Shown here: one piece after another, positions 1-11,555 of the stretch
Position numbering within the stretch: the stretch's first letter is position 1
How the letters are laid out: every line of letters begins with the position of its first letter
Source: Zingiber officinale
Taxonomy: Eukaryota; Streptophyta; Magnoliopsida; Zingiberales; Zingiberaceae
DNA: 64,000 nt
Direction of reading: 5' to 3'
Assembly (NCBI RefSeq): GCF_018446385.1
Contig: NC_056000.1
Location: forward strand, 48,764,722 to 48,828,721
Position numbers and translations under genes: made by a program
The notes under the pieces: generated by a model
Database searches by the model: none
Seen by the model: only the letters and a program-made list of their open reading frames with translations
Told to the model about the DNA's origin: nothing

Positions 1-144
1 TGTATATAAATAAAAACATGCTAAAACTGAATGCTAACATATAAAATTACTCATGCTCATATATAGCAAAGGAAATCATGCTAACTGAAATGTTAATCAT
101 TGTATAGCTAAATATGCTCATAAACCAATAAGGGAAGCATACTA

Positions 145-243
145 AACATGGAAAGCTACTAAACATGTAAAGCTACTAAACATGTAAAGCTACTAAACAT
201 GTAAAACTACTAAACATGTAAAACTACTAAACATGTAAAGCTA
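145..243. repeat. 17-bp tandem repeat
   Basis: About five copies of a unit close to AAACATGTAAAGCTACT, with single-base variation (GCT versus ACT), lie head to tail. It is AT-rich and noncoding. Confidence 0.75.
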
Positions 244-823
244 AACATGCTCATAAGAATAAAACTATAACGGCATGCTGAAAGCAAATAAAACTAAACA
301 TGCTGAATAATCTAATAGCAAGAAACAAATAAAACTACTACTACATGCTTCAAATAACAAGAAACTAAACTTTCTAATTCTAAATATATTTGAAGCTTGT
401 TTCATTTGTTTCAAAACTTATACTTTAATACTTTAAAATAATAATAAACTTCTTTTGGGCCCGGCATCGTACCACTTTGCGCGCATTCTTAATAAGAATC
501 GAGGTAGCTAATCCCGAAACTTACTAAGATACTTCTAGGCCTTGTGCCTAGGGGCATCTTGGAGCCCATCCCTTGGACCTTGTGTCCGGTACATGCCCTT
601 TAAAAGTAAAATACTTATAATCTTAATTACTTCTTCTTTAAATGCCTTGGCATTTTAATAGACACCTTGTGTGCAAAAATCCCTAAAGTCTGGACTTTGG
701 AATTTACTTAAGGCCTTGGCCTTTCTCTTTCTTTTCTTTTTCTTTCTTTTACTTGTTAATACTTCTAAAAGTATTTAATAGGATTCTTATTTTTCCACTG
801 GAATACATGGTTGTTCATGCTTA

Positions 824-1031
824 TTAAAATAGCAAATGAAAACAACTTTGAGCTTACTAATCATGCTATAAAATAGAGCAAAAGAAAGCAACTTTGAACT
901 TACTAAACATGCTGTAAAATAGAGCAAAAGAAAGCTAACTTGGACTTTCTAACACATGCTGTAAAATAGAGCAAAAGAATGCAACATTGAGCTTCCTATA
1001 CATACTGTAAAACAAAGGAAAAGAAAGCACA
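824..1031. repeat. 46-47 bp tandem repeat, about five copies
   Basis: The phrase AAATAGAGCAAAAGAAAGC recurs at about 871, 917 and 964, with weaker copies near 826 and 1011. Each is followed by a variant of CTTTGAACTTACTAAACATG. The array lies inside the LTR-like block. Confidence 0.65.
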
Positions 1032-2066
1032 TCTAATCTTACTAATCATGTCACAAAATACACTTTATATATAGCTGTTCGTGCCCTATTTTGGCCAGGA
1101 AAACTGCTGGTTCTGCACTTGCTAATAGGAAAGGCAACTAAATAAAATCCAGCAATATCAATAGCAAGTGAAACCTATAATTTCTCTAGCGATTAAAAGA
1201 AAGACTCCTATTAAACTCTTAACAACCTTACTATCCTTCCAAATTCCTGAAACCCAGCAGGAATCGTGATTCCCTTCTAAAACAGATCTGATGTCCAGCA
1301 ACAGCAACAGAAAACAAGAAACACTTACTTCTTTTACCTTTCTATTCATCCTAATGCTGTACAAAACTAAAGCAAGGAAACCAAGCCATTAAAAATCCAA
1401 CAGAACTCCCAAATTAGAGTTATCCACACCCATTGCATGGCACAAACCCAAATCCAAATTACTCAACAATAAGATGATACCATAATCAACCTAACAAATT
1501 CGGATTTAATGGTCATGGCAGCAACCACTACAAGCAACCCGAAACCACAACTCTTCCCTTGTTCCAGATCAGTTGCCCTATATCAAAAAGAACAAACATG
1601 CCTAATTCATACCATTAGTTTCCCCTCTTTGAAGTACACGGCAGTAAACACAAGGAAACTTCAAACAAATCTGAAAGCAAGGAAAACAAATCGAAGCTCG
1701 GAACTACTCCTACTGCAGGTGAGAAGCAACTCACCGGGATTTGCTTGGACTTACAACCGAAGGAGAGGAAGAAGATCTAGGGCTCGGAGGCTTGAAATAC
1801 TCGGCTTCTTCTTGTGCTCGCGCCTCTTCTTGACGAGAGGAGCTCGGTGGTGTGATGACCTCTCGAAGAAGAGTGCTCGCCGGCCACCGCAATGCCCTAG
1901 CTTTGCTCGCTGCGGTTTCCCCCGTGGAGAGATGCGCCGTCGCGTGAGAAGAGGAGAGGAATCGAGAGTTTTTTAGGTCACGGGTGGAACTTAAGTCCTC
2001 TTCTTATAACTAGGGTTTTTATCATCTAACTACTGCTTAAGTATTATTCACTCTTTCCTTAATTAA

Positions 2067-2140
2067 CACCAGCCGCTAGCCCAGTTGGTCAGCCGACTTT
2101 TAACTGAATCGAAGGGTCTCGGCTTCAATCCCTCAGCCGC
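2067..2140 (+). other. tRNA-like segment (degenerate Pol III A and B boxes), copy 1
   Basis: CTAGCCCAGTTGGTC (about 2075-2089) resembles a tRNA A box, and GGCTTCAATCCCT (about 2120) a B box at tRNA-like spacing. A T-rich run follows. I could not form a convincing acceptor stem, so this is a tRNA-derived or SINE-like relic rather than a functional tRNA. Confidence 0.4.
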
Positions 2141-2215
2141 GCACTTTTTCTCAATTTATTCTCTAATCATTAACTATGCTATAAATTTAATTCTCACCAT
2201 ATAAGGTTAACAAAA

Positions 2216-2296
2216 CCGTGTAGCTCAGTTGGTTGGGCCGGTTTTGCTTGGGTTCGTCCTACCCGAGGTCATGGGTTCGAATCTCACCTTCAACGT
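2216..2296 (+). other. tRNA-like segment with intact A and B boxes, copy 2
   Basis: TAGCTCAGTTGG at 2221-2232 is a perfect A box. GGTTCGAATC at 2274-2283 is a near-perfect B box, followed by T runs that could end Pol III transcription. The acceptor ends do not pair convincingly and the variable region is odd, so I read it as a tRNA-derived SINE head or pseudo-tRNA. It lies about 146 bp after a second, more decayed copy with the same layout. Confidence 0.5.
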
Positions 2297-2462
2297 TTGT
2301 TTTTTTTAAAACTTCTTTCTTTTTGTAACCCTACTAAACGACCTCCAAAAATTACGTAAAAATACTCTAAAAATTCCTAAAAATCTCTAGAATATTTTAA
2401 AAGTATTTCTAAATATTTTTAAGGATATTTAGAACTCAAAATAGGGAAAATTGGGTCGTTAC

Positions 2463-4310
2463 ATCGGCAACAGCGCGTTGTTTCTTTATAGTGGCCAGAT
2501 CGAGTTTCCGGTCGTAAGTCTTCAATTGAGCCTCAATCTGACTCAGCCTACTGGCCTGCTCGGCCGATTTCTGCTGCTCCTCCGCTAGAAGTTGGGCCCT
2601 CTCCAACTCGGCCTTCAGCCGAGTGGACGACGGTCCCCGGGAGGAAGAGCCTTCTTCAGAAAGTTTAAGTTTCTTCAGCTCATCTTCCACCTATGCCAAC
2701 CGCTAGCACATGGCAATGCTCTCCACCCAGTACTGTAAACAAATATTAATGCCGATCAGAGATAATTTATGAAGTGATAAACTGAGAAAACTAACCCTTG
2801 TGGACATCTCCAGATGACTGTCGGCCAGCGCGCCCAGGGACTTCATGGCCACTCACGCCCTCGCCTCCTCCCAAACACGGCCGAGCCGACCCCGTATGCA
2901 GACTTGATGTTGGGGAGATTCGGCCTAGTCGCCCCGGCGGGTGAAGATCCTCAGCCGACAGATGAAGGGTGGCGGTGACAAATCGTCTTCCGCCCGGTGC
3001 CGATTGGGCAGAGGCAGACGAACCGGAGGATTGGGCAGGACGAACAAGATGATGGATGAGCGGCTTATCTTCCGCTCGGCCGGAGGAAGGGAGGTGAGTG
3101 GCTGAACGATGAGCGGCTCTTGCAGCTCAGCAACGAATGGAGTCCGATCGAAGGAAGTAGCCTCCACTATTACGGGGGCTCAGGACGGGACGCCTCCCTC
3201 CGCAGAGGCTTGAATGGCTGAAGTAGCGGAGCGGGACGACACCTCCGTTCGGTGTCTCTTGCGGGAGAGCGAAACTTCGTCGCCCGAGGATCCTGATCCC
3301 TCAGCAGGAATGACGGGTTGCACACCGCGAACCGAGCCTGGTTCGGTGGTCGCTCCCGCGCTGGGCGTCCGTTCGGCGGTCCCAACACTCGTAGTCGTAT
3401 TTTCTCCAGCAGTTGCAGGTTCCCTAGTTGTGCCCTCTTGCGAGCCGACCAGGGTCAAGCCGAGCCGCTCCATCTCCTTGGCAGCAGCCACCTCGATCTC
3501 GGCCTGCTTGGCCTTCATTATCCCGGCAGCTCGGGCGCGCATCATAATGTCAGTTGCAAAAGAAAAACAGAATTAGTTAGAGTCAAAGGAAGAAGGTTTA
3601 AGAAATTTTATACCTAGGCTGCTCGGGAGCTGCACTCGGCTCGAACTCAGCCCGAAGATGTACATTACGCCCTCTGGAAGCAATTTGTGAATATCAAACT
3701 TCAGCTCGGCCAACATGTTGGCAACATGAAGGTAATCCAGTTGAGTCTTGTATCTCTTCAGCTCGGGCAGAGGTGGCAGAGCGGTCTGCCATTGAGTGCG
3801 GAAGCTTGGCCGCTCGGGGAGTCTAATATAGAAGAAATACTCCTTCCAGTGCTTGTTGGAGGAAGACATTCTATCGAAGAAGACCAAGTCGATGCGGGAT
3901 TGGAATAGGTAGGTGCCCAGCTCGGATTTTTTGGGGTAGTAGAAGTAATGGAAGACCCGAGGGGTCAGCGGGATGTTGTGCACTTTGAATAACACGACTA
4001 CCCCACATAACAATCGGAAGGAATTAGGAGCAAGCTGGGCGAGTGAGATGCGAAAAAATTTACAAACTTCAGTTATGAACGGATGAATGGGAAACCGGAG
4101 GCTGGCCACGAACTGGTCCTGAAAGATGCAAATGGTGTCGATCGGTGGATTATGTGGCCAATTGGACGGTCCGGCCAAGACAATCTCATGGTTGGGCGGG
4201 AGGTCAAAAGCGTTGATGAGATGTGCCACGTCGCCCGCATCAAACCTGGTCTCCATGGTGGTGTACCAGGGACCAGGGGTCGGGTCGACTGGCTGGGAGG
4301 AATTGGCCAT
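2463..4310 (-). pseudogene. Gypsy-borne accessory gene ('putative gypsy type transposon' family, PF04195-like), truncated
   Basis: Minus-strand exon 4310-3573 (245 codons from ATG) matches the plant 'putative gypsy type transposon' domain: a FPIHPF motif, then LAQLAPNSFR, then YYPKKSELGTYLFQSR. After a probable intron (donor near 3612, GTATAA) the frame resumes at 3545-3180 with an alanine/glutamate-rich helix and an RKRHR basic patch. It continues as fragments (3167-2925) to a coiled coil at 2690-2463 rich in Glu, Lys and Gln. The gene is cut at 2463 by the inserted LTR. It lies antisense to the LTR at 5061-5916, the arrangement described for extra antisense ORFs of Tat-lineage elements. Its cellular role is unknown. 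Confidence 0.7.
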
Positions 4311-5046
4311 AGTTGGAAAACAGAGAAACAGAAGGATTTGCTAAGGGGTTCGATGGAAAATCAAAGAAGGATCGACAAGGGGCTCGCTAAACGGGACGAC
4401 GGAACACCGAAAAACGACAAAGGCCAGAAGAAAAGACAAGGAAATAGAAGTTAAAAGTTACAGGAAAATGGATTGACGGAGGAGAAAGCTGGGGGTCGCC
4501 GGAAAGCCGGGACGGAACGCAGGAAGCAAGCAGAGTCGCCGGAGCAAGTGGTCAGAGAGCAGAAACAGAACGCGAAGGAAGAAGCTGCGACGCTGAAGCT
4601 TTATAAAGATGAGCGCGGCTGATCAGGGTCGTCCGATTTAGGTCACAGGAATCGGAGCGCACATCCGACCGTTGAATTCGAACCGCCAAACGCCACATTA
4701 GCAGCTGTCACCTCGGACATGCGGCGACTATGCCAACGACACGTGGCGTCATCCCACAGGATGACATTTAATGGGCGCGTGCTCGACCTTAATGGAGGGG
4801 ATTTGCACGTATCACGAGGAGATTTGGACGGCGTCAGTATTAGCTGATCGACCCACGCCCCTCCGACAGAGGTAAGGAAAAGTATCCAAAATAGCCAAGT
4901 GCAAAGGCATGAATCGCCGACCGGGGGAGAAAGATCAGTCCTATGGAGACCGAGCGGGGTCCCACTCATTTAATGGCCGACCTACCAATCACTCGCCAGG
5001 CTATTTGTCCAGTCAGTCAGACTTTCAGCCTCCTTTGACTAGACTT
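4311..5046. other. Promoter/leader side of the antisense accessory gene; internal region of the gypsy element
   Basis: No further coding signal is convincing here. On the minus strand a TATA-like TTTATAAAG sits at about 4600-4608, a plausible promoter position for the ORF starting at 4310. The remainder, up to the polypurine tract, looks like retroelement 3' untranslated sequence. Confidence 0.4.
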
Positions 5047-5060
5047 AAAGGGAAGGTATT
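5047..5060 (+). promoter_or_regulatory. Polypurine tract of gypsy element A
   Basis: AAAGGGAAGGTATT lies directly before the LTR start TGATCCGG. It is preceded by GACTAGACTT, matching the same junction of the element at 12203 (minus strand). Confidence 0.65.
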
Positions 5061-5916
5061 TGATCCGGTGGTAAGAGGAGGGGGCCCGCCCGACAAAAGG
5101 TCAAAGTGGTCAACACCCGGCAGACGTTCGACTGGGCAGGGTTGCCTTCCTGATCAGCAGAAGGATTAGTCGACCCGGCATCTCGATAGCTAGGCTTGAC
5201 TCCGAGTTTCCGACGCTCATAAGGCAAAGTGGGAAGAAACGGAGGCCGAGCGGTCATCCCGCTCGGCTAACAGTAGACATGGCTTTCGACCGAGCGGACA
5301 TCCGCCTGGAGGTCGTCAGCCGACGTGCCCCCGCTCGGCCTGGGAAAGGTACTAGCCGAGCGGTTCCTCCGCTCGGCCCGGGAAAGGTGCTAGCCGAGCG
5401 ATTCCTACGCTCGGCCCGGTAAAGGACAAAGGGAGCAGTTGGTGATATCTTCCTAGGAAATAGTGCTGCCGACAAGAGCCATGGTCGGCGACTTGATCAG
5501 ACAGAGAATCGTACGGGTGAATTCCACTGTACCGTCAGAGATATGCTCGTGCTATTAAAGTATGACGCCCTGCACGCTTTCCTGACACATCCATTCCATG
5601 TATGCTTTGAGGAGCGTGCATGCCTCGGGGAGCATGCACGCACCTCTGGGGAGCCTTATATAAGGACCCCCAGACGTCGATGGAGGTATGCGCTACTATT
5701 CACTGTAGCTACAGTCTCATTTCTTCTTCGCTCTACTTCTTTCTGTCGGAGATTTGACTTGAGCGTCGGAGGATCATTGTCGGGGAACCCCTCCCTAGCT
5801 CAGCACTGTGTTTGCAGGTTCACGACGATAGAGGATCTACGTCTTTAGAGTCTTCGACCAGTCAACAGGAGCGTCACGTCCCCAGCGTCCATCAACTCAG
5901 CACTCGGACAGGATCA
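5061..5916 (+). mobile_element. 3' LTR of gypsy element A (856 bp)
   Basis: It starts TGATCCGGTGG and ends GGACAGGATCA, the same imperfectly inverted ends as the LTRs at 11556 and 15214, but in opposite orientation. A polypurine tract precedes it. Inside are several GCCGAGCGG/CCGCTCGGC inverted modules (5240-5420) and a TATA box TATATAAG at 5657-5664, so the R region should begin about 30 bp later. No primer-binding site follows 5916, so this is the 3' LTR. The 5' half of the element lies outside or was destroyed. Confidence 0.75.
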
Positions 5917-6200
5917 AAAGGGTACTAGTTTAGGGCAATTTAGGGTGGACCTACAAATAACTATTAATGATCAAGTTTGAGGGTTTAAAGGGTACTAGTT
6001 TAGGGCAATTTAGGGTATAGCCGAAGTGTTTAGACCTATACAAGAGAGTGATATGACTACTTGTGATCAAGATGACAAAAGATGAATACGCTAAATCACA
6101 GGCAGCTATTAGCTTTTGGAATAGTGACTACTTGTGATCAAGGTGACAAAAGGTGAATATACTAAATCACATACAATTACTAGCTTTGGAATAATGACTA
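5917..6200. repeat. Two adjacent local duplications (about 70 and 71 bp)
   Basis: A block starting AAAGGGTACTAGTTTAGGGC occurs at about 5917 and again 70 bp later. A second block starting GACTACTTGTGATCAAG occurs at about 6055 and 6126. They lie 0.6-0.8 kb upstream of the PIN gene and could be part of its promoter or an old transposon footprint. From 6200 to 6680 I see only AT-rich sequence with a poly-T run near 6380. Confidence 0.6.
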
Positions 6201-6685
6201 ATATATAAAGGATGTATTTACCTCAACTTTGTCAATATTTGAACTCTAAATATTATCATGATAACACTTTATGCATTAACCACTAAATCTCATGACTAAT
6301 TGTGATCATGTTTGAGGGGTTGGAGAAGTGTTAGTTAGTTTAGGTCAATTCAGGATGTAATGAAATTATCTAGTTATGATTTTTTTTTTTTTTCTTCTCA
6401 TTTTACGTTGTTCTACTTCTTACCGATCGCATTAACATCGTACGATAAAATAATAAACACTTGACAAATTTATAATCATTGATATAATTTCAAATTTATA
6501 GGCTCGAATTGCAATTCATTTTTTTTCATCAATTAGATTAAGCTAAACTGCAGGGAGCTTTAGGCAAATTTGCATGAAATCGGCAAATCGCCTCTACGAG
6601 ACACACGATTCTGACGAGTTTAATCTGGATCGTTTATTTATTTATTTTGGAAATAATTTTTTAATCATATTTTAAAAATAAAAAT

Positions 6686-6693
6686 TATATATA
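6686..6693 (+). promoter_or_regulatory. Probable TATA box of the PIN2 gene
   Basis: TATATATA lies 76 bp upstream of the ATG at 6769, giving a short 5' leader of about 40-50 nt if initiation is about 30 bp downstream. Confidence 0.5.
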
Positions 6694-6768
6694 TTTACGT
6701 TCTGTTTGTAGAACTGGAAGTCTGGAACAGAGTCATCTCTCGCTGCTCTCTCCACCTCGCTGGCGGCC

Positions 6769-9059
6769 ATGATCAACGGCAAGGACATCTACGATGTGCT
6801 GGCGGCGGTGGTTCCGCTGTACGTGGCCATGATCTTGGCCTACGGCTCCGTCCGGTGGTGGAACATCTTCACTCCCAACCAGTGCTCCGGCATCAACCGG
6901 TTCGTCGCCGTCTTCGCCGTCCCCCTGCTGTCCTTCCACTTCATCTCCATCAACAATATCTACGCCATGAACTTCCACTTCATCGCCGCCGACTCCCTTC
7001 AGAAGCTCGTCATCCTCCTCGCCCTCTTCCTCTGGCACAACCTCCTCCCGAGCCGCTTCCTCCGCCCCGGCAGCGCTGGCGGCGGCCTTGATTGGAGCAT
7101 CACCCTTTTCTCCCTCGCCACCCTCCCCAATACCCTCGTCATGGGCATCCCCCTCCTCAGCGCCATGTACGGCGAGTTCTCCGGCGGCCTCATGGTTCAG
7201 ATCGTGGTGATGCAGAGCGTGGTGTGGTACACGCTCATGCTCTTCCTCTTCGAGTACCGCGGCGCGAAGGCGCTCATCGCAGAGCAGTTTCCGGCCGACA
7301 TCGCCGGATCCATCACCTCCTTCCGCGTCGACTCCGACGTGATTTCGCTGAACGGCCGGGAGCTGCTGCAGACCGACACCGAGATCGGCCGCGACGGGAA
7401 GCTCCACGTCGTCGTCCGCCGCTCGAGCTCCTCCATCGTCGCCGCGCGCTCCGCCGCCGCCGCCGCCGCTGCCGCGTCGTCGCAGAACAACTACAACAAC
7501 CGGTCCGCGGCGTCCGCCGGCATGACGCCGCGCGCCTCCAACCTCACCGGCGTCGAGATCTACTCGCTGCAGTCGTCGCGCGAGCCCACGCCGCGCGCCT
7601 CCAGCTTCAACCAGACCGACTTCTACGCCATGTTCTCCAGCAAGGTCACCAGCCCGCGCGCCGCCGCCGCCGCCCCCGAGGACGACCAACAAAAGCCGCC
7701 CGCCGGCGGCGGGAAGCACAACATGAGCAGGAGCCGGAGCGGAGACTTCTTCAGCTCCGCCGCCGCGTACCCTGCTCCCAACCCTGTCCTCTCCGGAATC
7801 ACCAACAACGGCACCACCGGCGTTTCCGGCGGAAAAAGGAACAACAAAGAAAGCGGCACCGCCACGCCCCACAACGCCAGCAACAACAAAGAGCTCCACA
7901 TGTTCGTCTGGAGCTCCAGCGCTTCCCCCGGATCGGAGGCGAATCTAAGGAACGCCGTGAACAGAGCAGCCTCCGGCGGCATCATGGACCCTTCCAAAAT
8001 CGCCGCCCGCTTCCAAGAAATCCCAACTCCCAAAGGTACACCACCAACCGCCACCCCTCTTCTTCGCCGTTCATCTCATAAATCCACCCTCCGCAATCAG
8101 GCGACGTGGACGTAGAAGACGGCCTGAAGGCCGGCAAGTTCCCAGCGAACGGATCACCGTACGTGGCGGCGCCGAAGAAAGCGGCGGCGGAGCCTGGGCT
8201 GGTGGAGGGCGGCCACCGGATGCCTCCGGCGAGCGTGATGACGAGGCTCATCCTCATCATGGTGTGGCGGAAGCTGATCAGGAACCCCAACACCTACTCC
8301 AGCCTCCTCGGCCTCATCTGGTCGCTCGTCTCCTTCAGGTCAGGTCATTCATCAACTCCACGCGATCTCACGATCAGCTAAAAATGTGTGAAAAATCCAG
8401 GTGGAACATCGAGATGCCGACGATAATCAAGGGATCGATATCGATCCTGTCGGACGCAGGATTGGGAATGGCCATGTTCAGTTTAGGTAAAAGATCCATT
8501 TTTAATTAATTTGCTGAAGAACACTAAAAAGTTTTTTTATACTAATTTTGTATCAAAATGATTTTTTTAGGATTGTTCATGGCATTGCAACCGAAGATCA
8601 TTGCGTGCGGGAATGCGGTGGCGGCGTTCTCGATGGCGGTGAGGTTCCTAACGGGACCGGCGGTGATCGCAGCCACCGCCATCGCCGTCGGGCTCCGAGG
8701 AGTTCTGCTCCATGTCGCCATCGTGCAGGTACGGAAAAAAATTAAGATTTGAAATTTTAAAATTACAGTAAATTATTTTCATTAATTTTTTTTTCCTTTT
8801 TTTTGATAAATATATATATTCAGGCAGCTCTTCCTCAAGGCATTGTTCCATTTGTATTTGCCAAGGAGTACAATTGCCATGCTGACATCCTTAGCACTGC
8901 GTAAGTAATAATATAATTAATTTTTGTTTTCATTAATAAAACATTTTTTTTAAATTACGATATTAATATTTCTTAATTACGTTGGCATTCAGGGTTATCT
9001 TTGGCATGCTAATTGCCCTCCCCATCACCATCCTCTACTACGTTCTTCTCGGAGTATAG
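6769..9059 (+). CDS. PIN2: PIN2-type auxin efflux carrier, intact, 6 exons, 630 aa
   Basis: Plasma-membrane exporter of auxin (IAA); PIN2 in other plants drives shootward transport in root epidermis and gravitropism. Exons: 6769-8035, 8101-8338, 8401-8486, 8571-8728, 8824-8900, 8993-9059, all GT-AG and in frame to TAG. The first ~155 residues hold five membrane segments, beginning [21 protein letters not shown] hydrophilic loop runs to about residue 468, then the second membrane bundle starts after [10 protein letters not shown] with NPNTY and ends ILYYVLLGV. The loop has the PINOID-type phosphosites TPRAS (253-257), TPRAS (274-278) and TSPRA (294-298), and the [20 protein letters not shown] block typical of the long PINs. 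[11 protein letters not shown] and SLNGREL favour PIN2 over PIN1/PIN3. Exon 1 is very GC-rich, with an alanine run near residue 230, as in many grass-like genes. Confidence 0.95.
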
Positions 9060-10877
9060 AGAGCTTAATTATAGCTTCGAGAGAGGAAAGGAAGTGACAG
9101 TGATTAATTGATTAATTAATTAAGGTAGTCCTGATTAATTAATTTGATTAGGATTTAATTTGCTCGATTATTATTAGTGTGAGAGCTGATGATGCATGCA
9201 TGTGAGGAGTATTAGAATATATATTAATATATAAACCTTGTTTTTTTTATTAATTATTTTGGGATGTGTGACAGTGTGAGTGTGTGAATTGGCAACTCAA
9301 GATTTATTTTTTTTACAAAAAAAAAATCTAAATTTAATTGAGCTTGGAACCCTAATTGTGCAAGGGATGCATGCATTTATTATCAATGTCATTGTTTTAT
9401 GATTAAAAAAACAGAAAGGGGGAATGATTATTTTATTAAAATTAATAAAAAAAAATTGGTCTTTTTTTATAAAATAATGAAATATAGATATATGAAAAAA
9501 AAAAGAATACTTATTTGGGTAATATGCCAAGAGGTGTCTCTTTTTTATTGATTGTCCGAGAAATGATCTTATTTTTATTTCTTGCCAAAAGAAGCCCATC
9601 GAACAAGACAATGGTATGGATTTGGACAACTTTAGGGGCCCCTTTAGATGATTTGGACAATTCGCATATATGCTTCTCGAAAAAACTTATAGTCATTGTC
9701 TCAACGAAAAGGGAGAATTCAATGCTCGCCTTGTATCTAGACATGTTCACTTGCTTTTTTTTTTTTAATCCTTTTCTAGTTTGTTCTTCCTTCTAGATTG
9801 GCCTCTAAGTCTATCTAGAACTCTGTCTAGTTACCCTCGGGCATTTTTTAAAAAAAAATTATTTTGGTCAAATGTTAATTTCATGATAGTATACCTTTTT
9901 TTTTTTTGTGATAATTTAAGTATTTGAGTCTTGGGTCTAACTAATCTTGGAGGTGAACTTTCTCCCTTTCTTTCACTGGATAAATTCAATAGTGTGAGAG
10001 ACTCTTTACGCGACAGTCCAGCAGTCCCAGTAGTGCGAACATTGCTGGTGTAATATTGCCGTGTATGAAAATCGAATCTTGGATGCATGAGTAATGTTGC
10101 CCTGCACCATGACTACTCTTACGACTTCTAGGTCTATCTAGAATCTTAATTAATTGCTCAACCATACATATTTATTCGCTCTTTATAGTCAGACGATTAT
10201 GGTCTCTCACTAAACTTCGAGTCATCTTAGACGCAAACGTTGTCCTCTAATTTAACTCTACTTGTAACAATGTATGATGATGATTAAGCAGCAATTGTCT
10301 CACATCAATTTTAAATTACATCCTCTAGCTCGTTCAATCAGTGATTGTCCTAAACCCTAGATATAATACAATAATCGAAAGTCATTCTCATCCTATTGAA
10401 ACAATGAGACCATATGGGGTCGGATTAGATTGACTATCGAGTACCTTTTTTCAATTGAACCAGACTAAATCTAGCTCAGCCAGCTCGACTCAATGATAAT
10501 TAGACAGTTGGTAGTCTCCTTTATATTTGAAATCAGCAATAAACTAATAATAAATCGATTTTGTTTTTTTTTTATATATTTGTACATTGTTCTTTGATGT
10601 GTATGAGCAAATTATGATGTGTATGGTTAATATATTTTATTCTTAATTGTTACACATGGAAAATAAATAAATAAATTATTATTAATCTTTTTTTTTCAAA
10701 AAAAAATAAATTAAACAAAATCCCTCCATGTAAACACGTCGATGCCACCAACATGTACCAGATCCAAGTTAAAACCCCCGATCATTATCATTGGCCGCTG
10801 TCGCCTTTGCTTCTGCACCTTTCCTTCTTGCTGGGGACTTAATTCGGCATATTGCTTAAAGTAGGATGTGATGAAAC
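9060..10877. other. PIN2 3' flank and intergenic AT-rich DNA
   Basis: The PIN2 3'UTR presumably occupies the first few hundred bases; TTAATTAATTAA runs sit near 9105-9150. Beyond it are homopolymer A/T runs and no coding frame with recognisable homology. Short ORFs at 9297-9750 are low-complexity. The segment 9940-10260 looks moderately complex and may be an eroded transposon, but I cannot name it. Confidence 0.5.
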
Positions 10878-11145
10878 TAAGGCTGTGTTTGATAGTCTGT
10901 AATTTAACTTGTAATGTAATCCAGATTACATTACAAAGTCGATTATTTTGTTTGGTTTGATTTAAAACTTGTAATGTAATGTAATCTGGATTACAAAAGG
11001 TAGTGAAGATTTGTAATCTGGATTACAAAGCAAATGTTATGTAATCCGATTACATTACGAGGTCATTGTTTCACCAAAGTTTAAATGCCGAATATACCCC
11101 TAGTCTGTTGTCGACCTTTGCCCGCCACCGGTCGCCGACCTTCTT

Positions 11146-11270
11146 CATCGGTCGCCGCCGCCGGTCGCCGGTCGTCGGTCGCCGGTCGCCGATCGCCGGC
11201 CGCCAGTCGCCGGCCGCCGGTCGCCGATCGCCGCCCGCCGGCCGCCGCCGCTGATCGCCGTCCGCCTCCG
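11146..11270. repeat. GC-rich simple repeat (CGGTCGCCGG-type)
   Basis: About 120 bp of imperfect GCCGGTCGCC, GCCGATCGCC and GCCGGCCGCC units. This makes long open frames on both strands that are not genes. Confidence 0.75.
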
Positions 11271-11555
11271 CCTCCGCCACCATTGGCCGCTGGTCCTCGC
11301 CTGCTGTCGCCCACCTGTCGTCGCCCATCGCCACCGATTGGCGAAAACGGTGGCCTGCTGCGGTGACCGACGGTGGCGGCGACAGCTGGTTGCCGATGGC
11401 TGCCGCAAACTCCGGCAGAGGTGTAGCGAATGCAGATAGAGGTCACAGGATATTTTTGTCATTTTATAATAATATGAATTACATTCCTTATAAAAAATAA
11501 TGGACACCAAACAAAAGAATGTAATTACCTTTGTAATCAAATATTACATACATTA

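Larger units (their letters stand above)
1..2462 (-). mobile_element. LTR (or LTR plus internal) of a gypsy-type retroelement, left part outside window
   Basis: On the minus strand this block begins TGTAACGACCC at 2462, a start seen in many plant Ty3/gypsy LTRs. At exactly this point the reading frame of the accessory ORF at 2463-2690 changes from a charged coiled coil to unrelated residues, so 2462/2463 is an insertion junction. The other LTR end and the second target-site copy lie left of the window. The block is AT-rich with short tandem repeats, no recognisable retroviral domain and two tRNA-like segments. Whether it is a solo LTR or part of a full element cannot be decided here. Confidence 0.6.

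Noticed and set aside
1509-1976. 155-codon plus-strand frame
   Set aside because: Arg/Ser-rich composition with no recognisable domain; it lies within an LTR-like block with no supporting signals.
2216-2296. Functional tRNA gene
   Set aside because: A and B boxes are present, but I could not pair a 7-bp acceptor stem or a sensible anticodon arm.
3214-3617. Plus-strand frames opposite the gypsy accessory gene
   Set aside because: Shadows of the minus-strand exon, which has the recognisable domain order and intron.
6733-7899. 388-codon open frame antisense to PIN2 exon 1
   Set aside because: It is the mirror of a very GC-rich coding exon (few stop codons in any frame) and resembles no protein; the plus-strand PIN2 reading is unambiguous.
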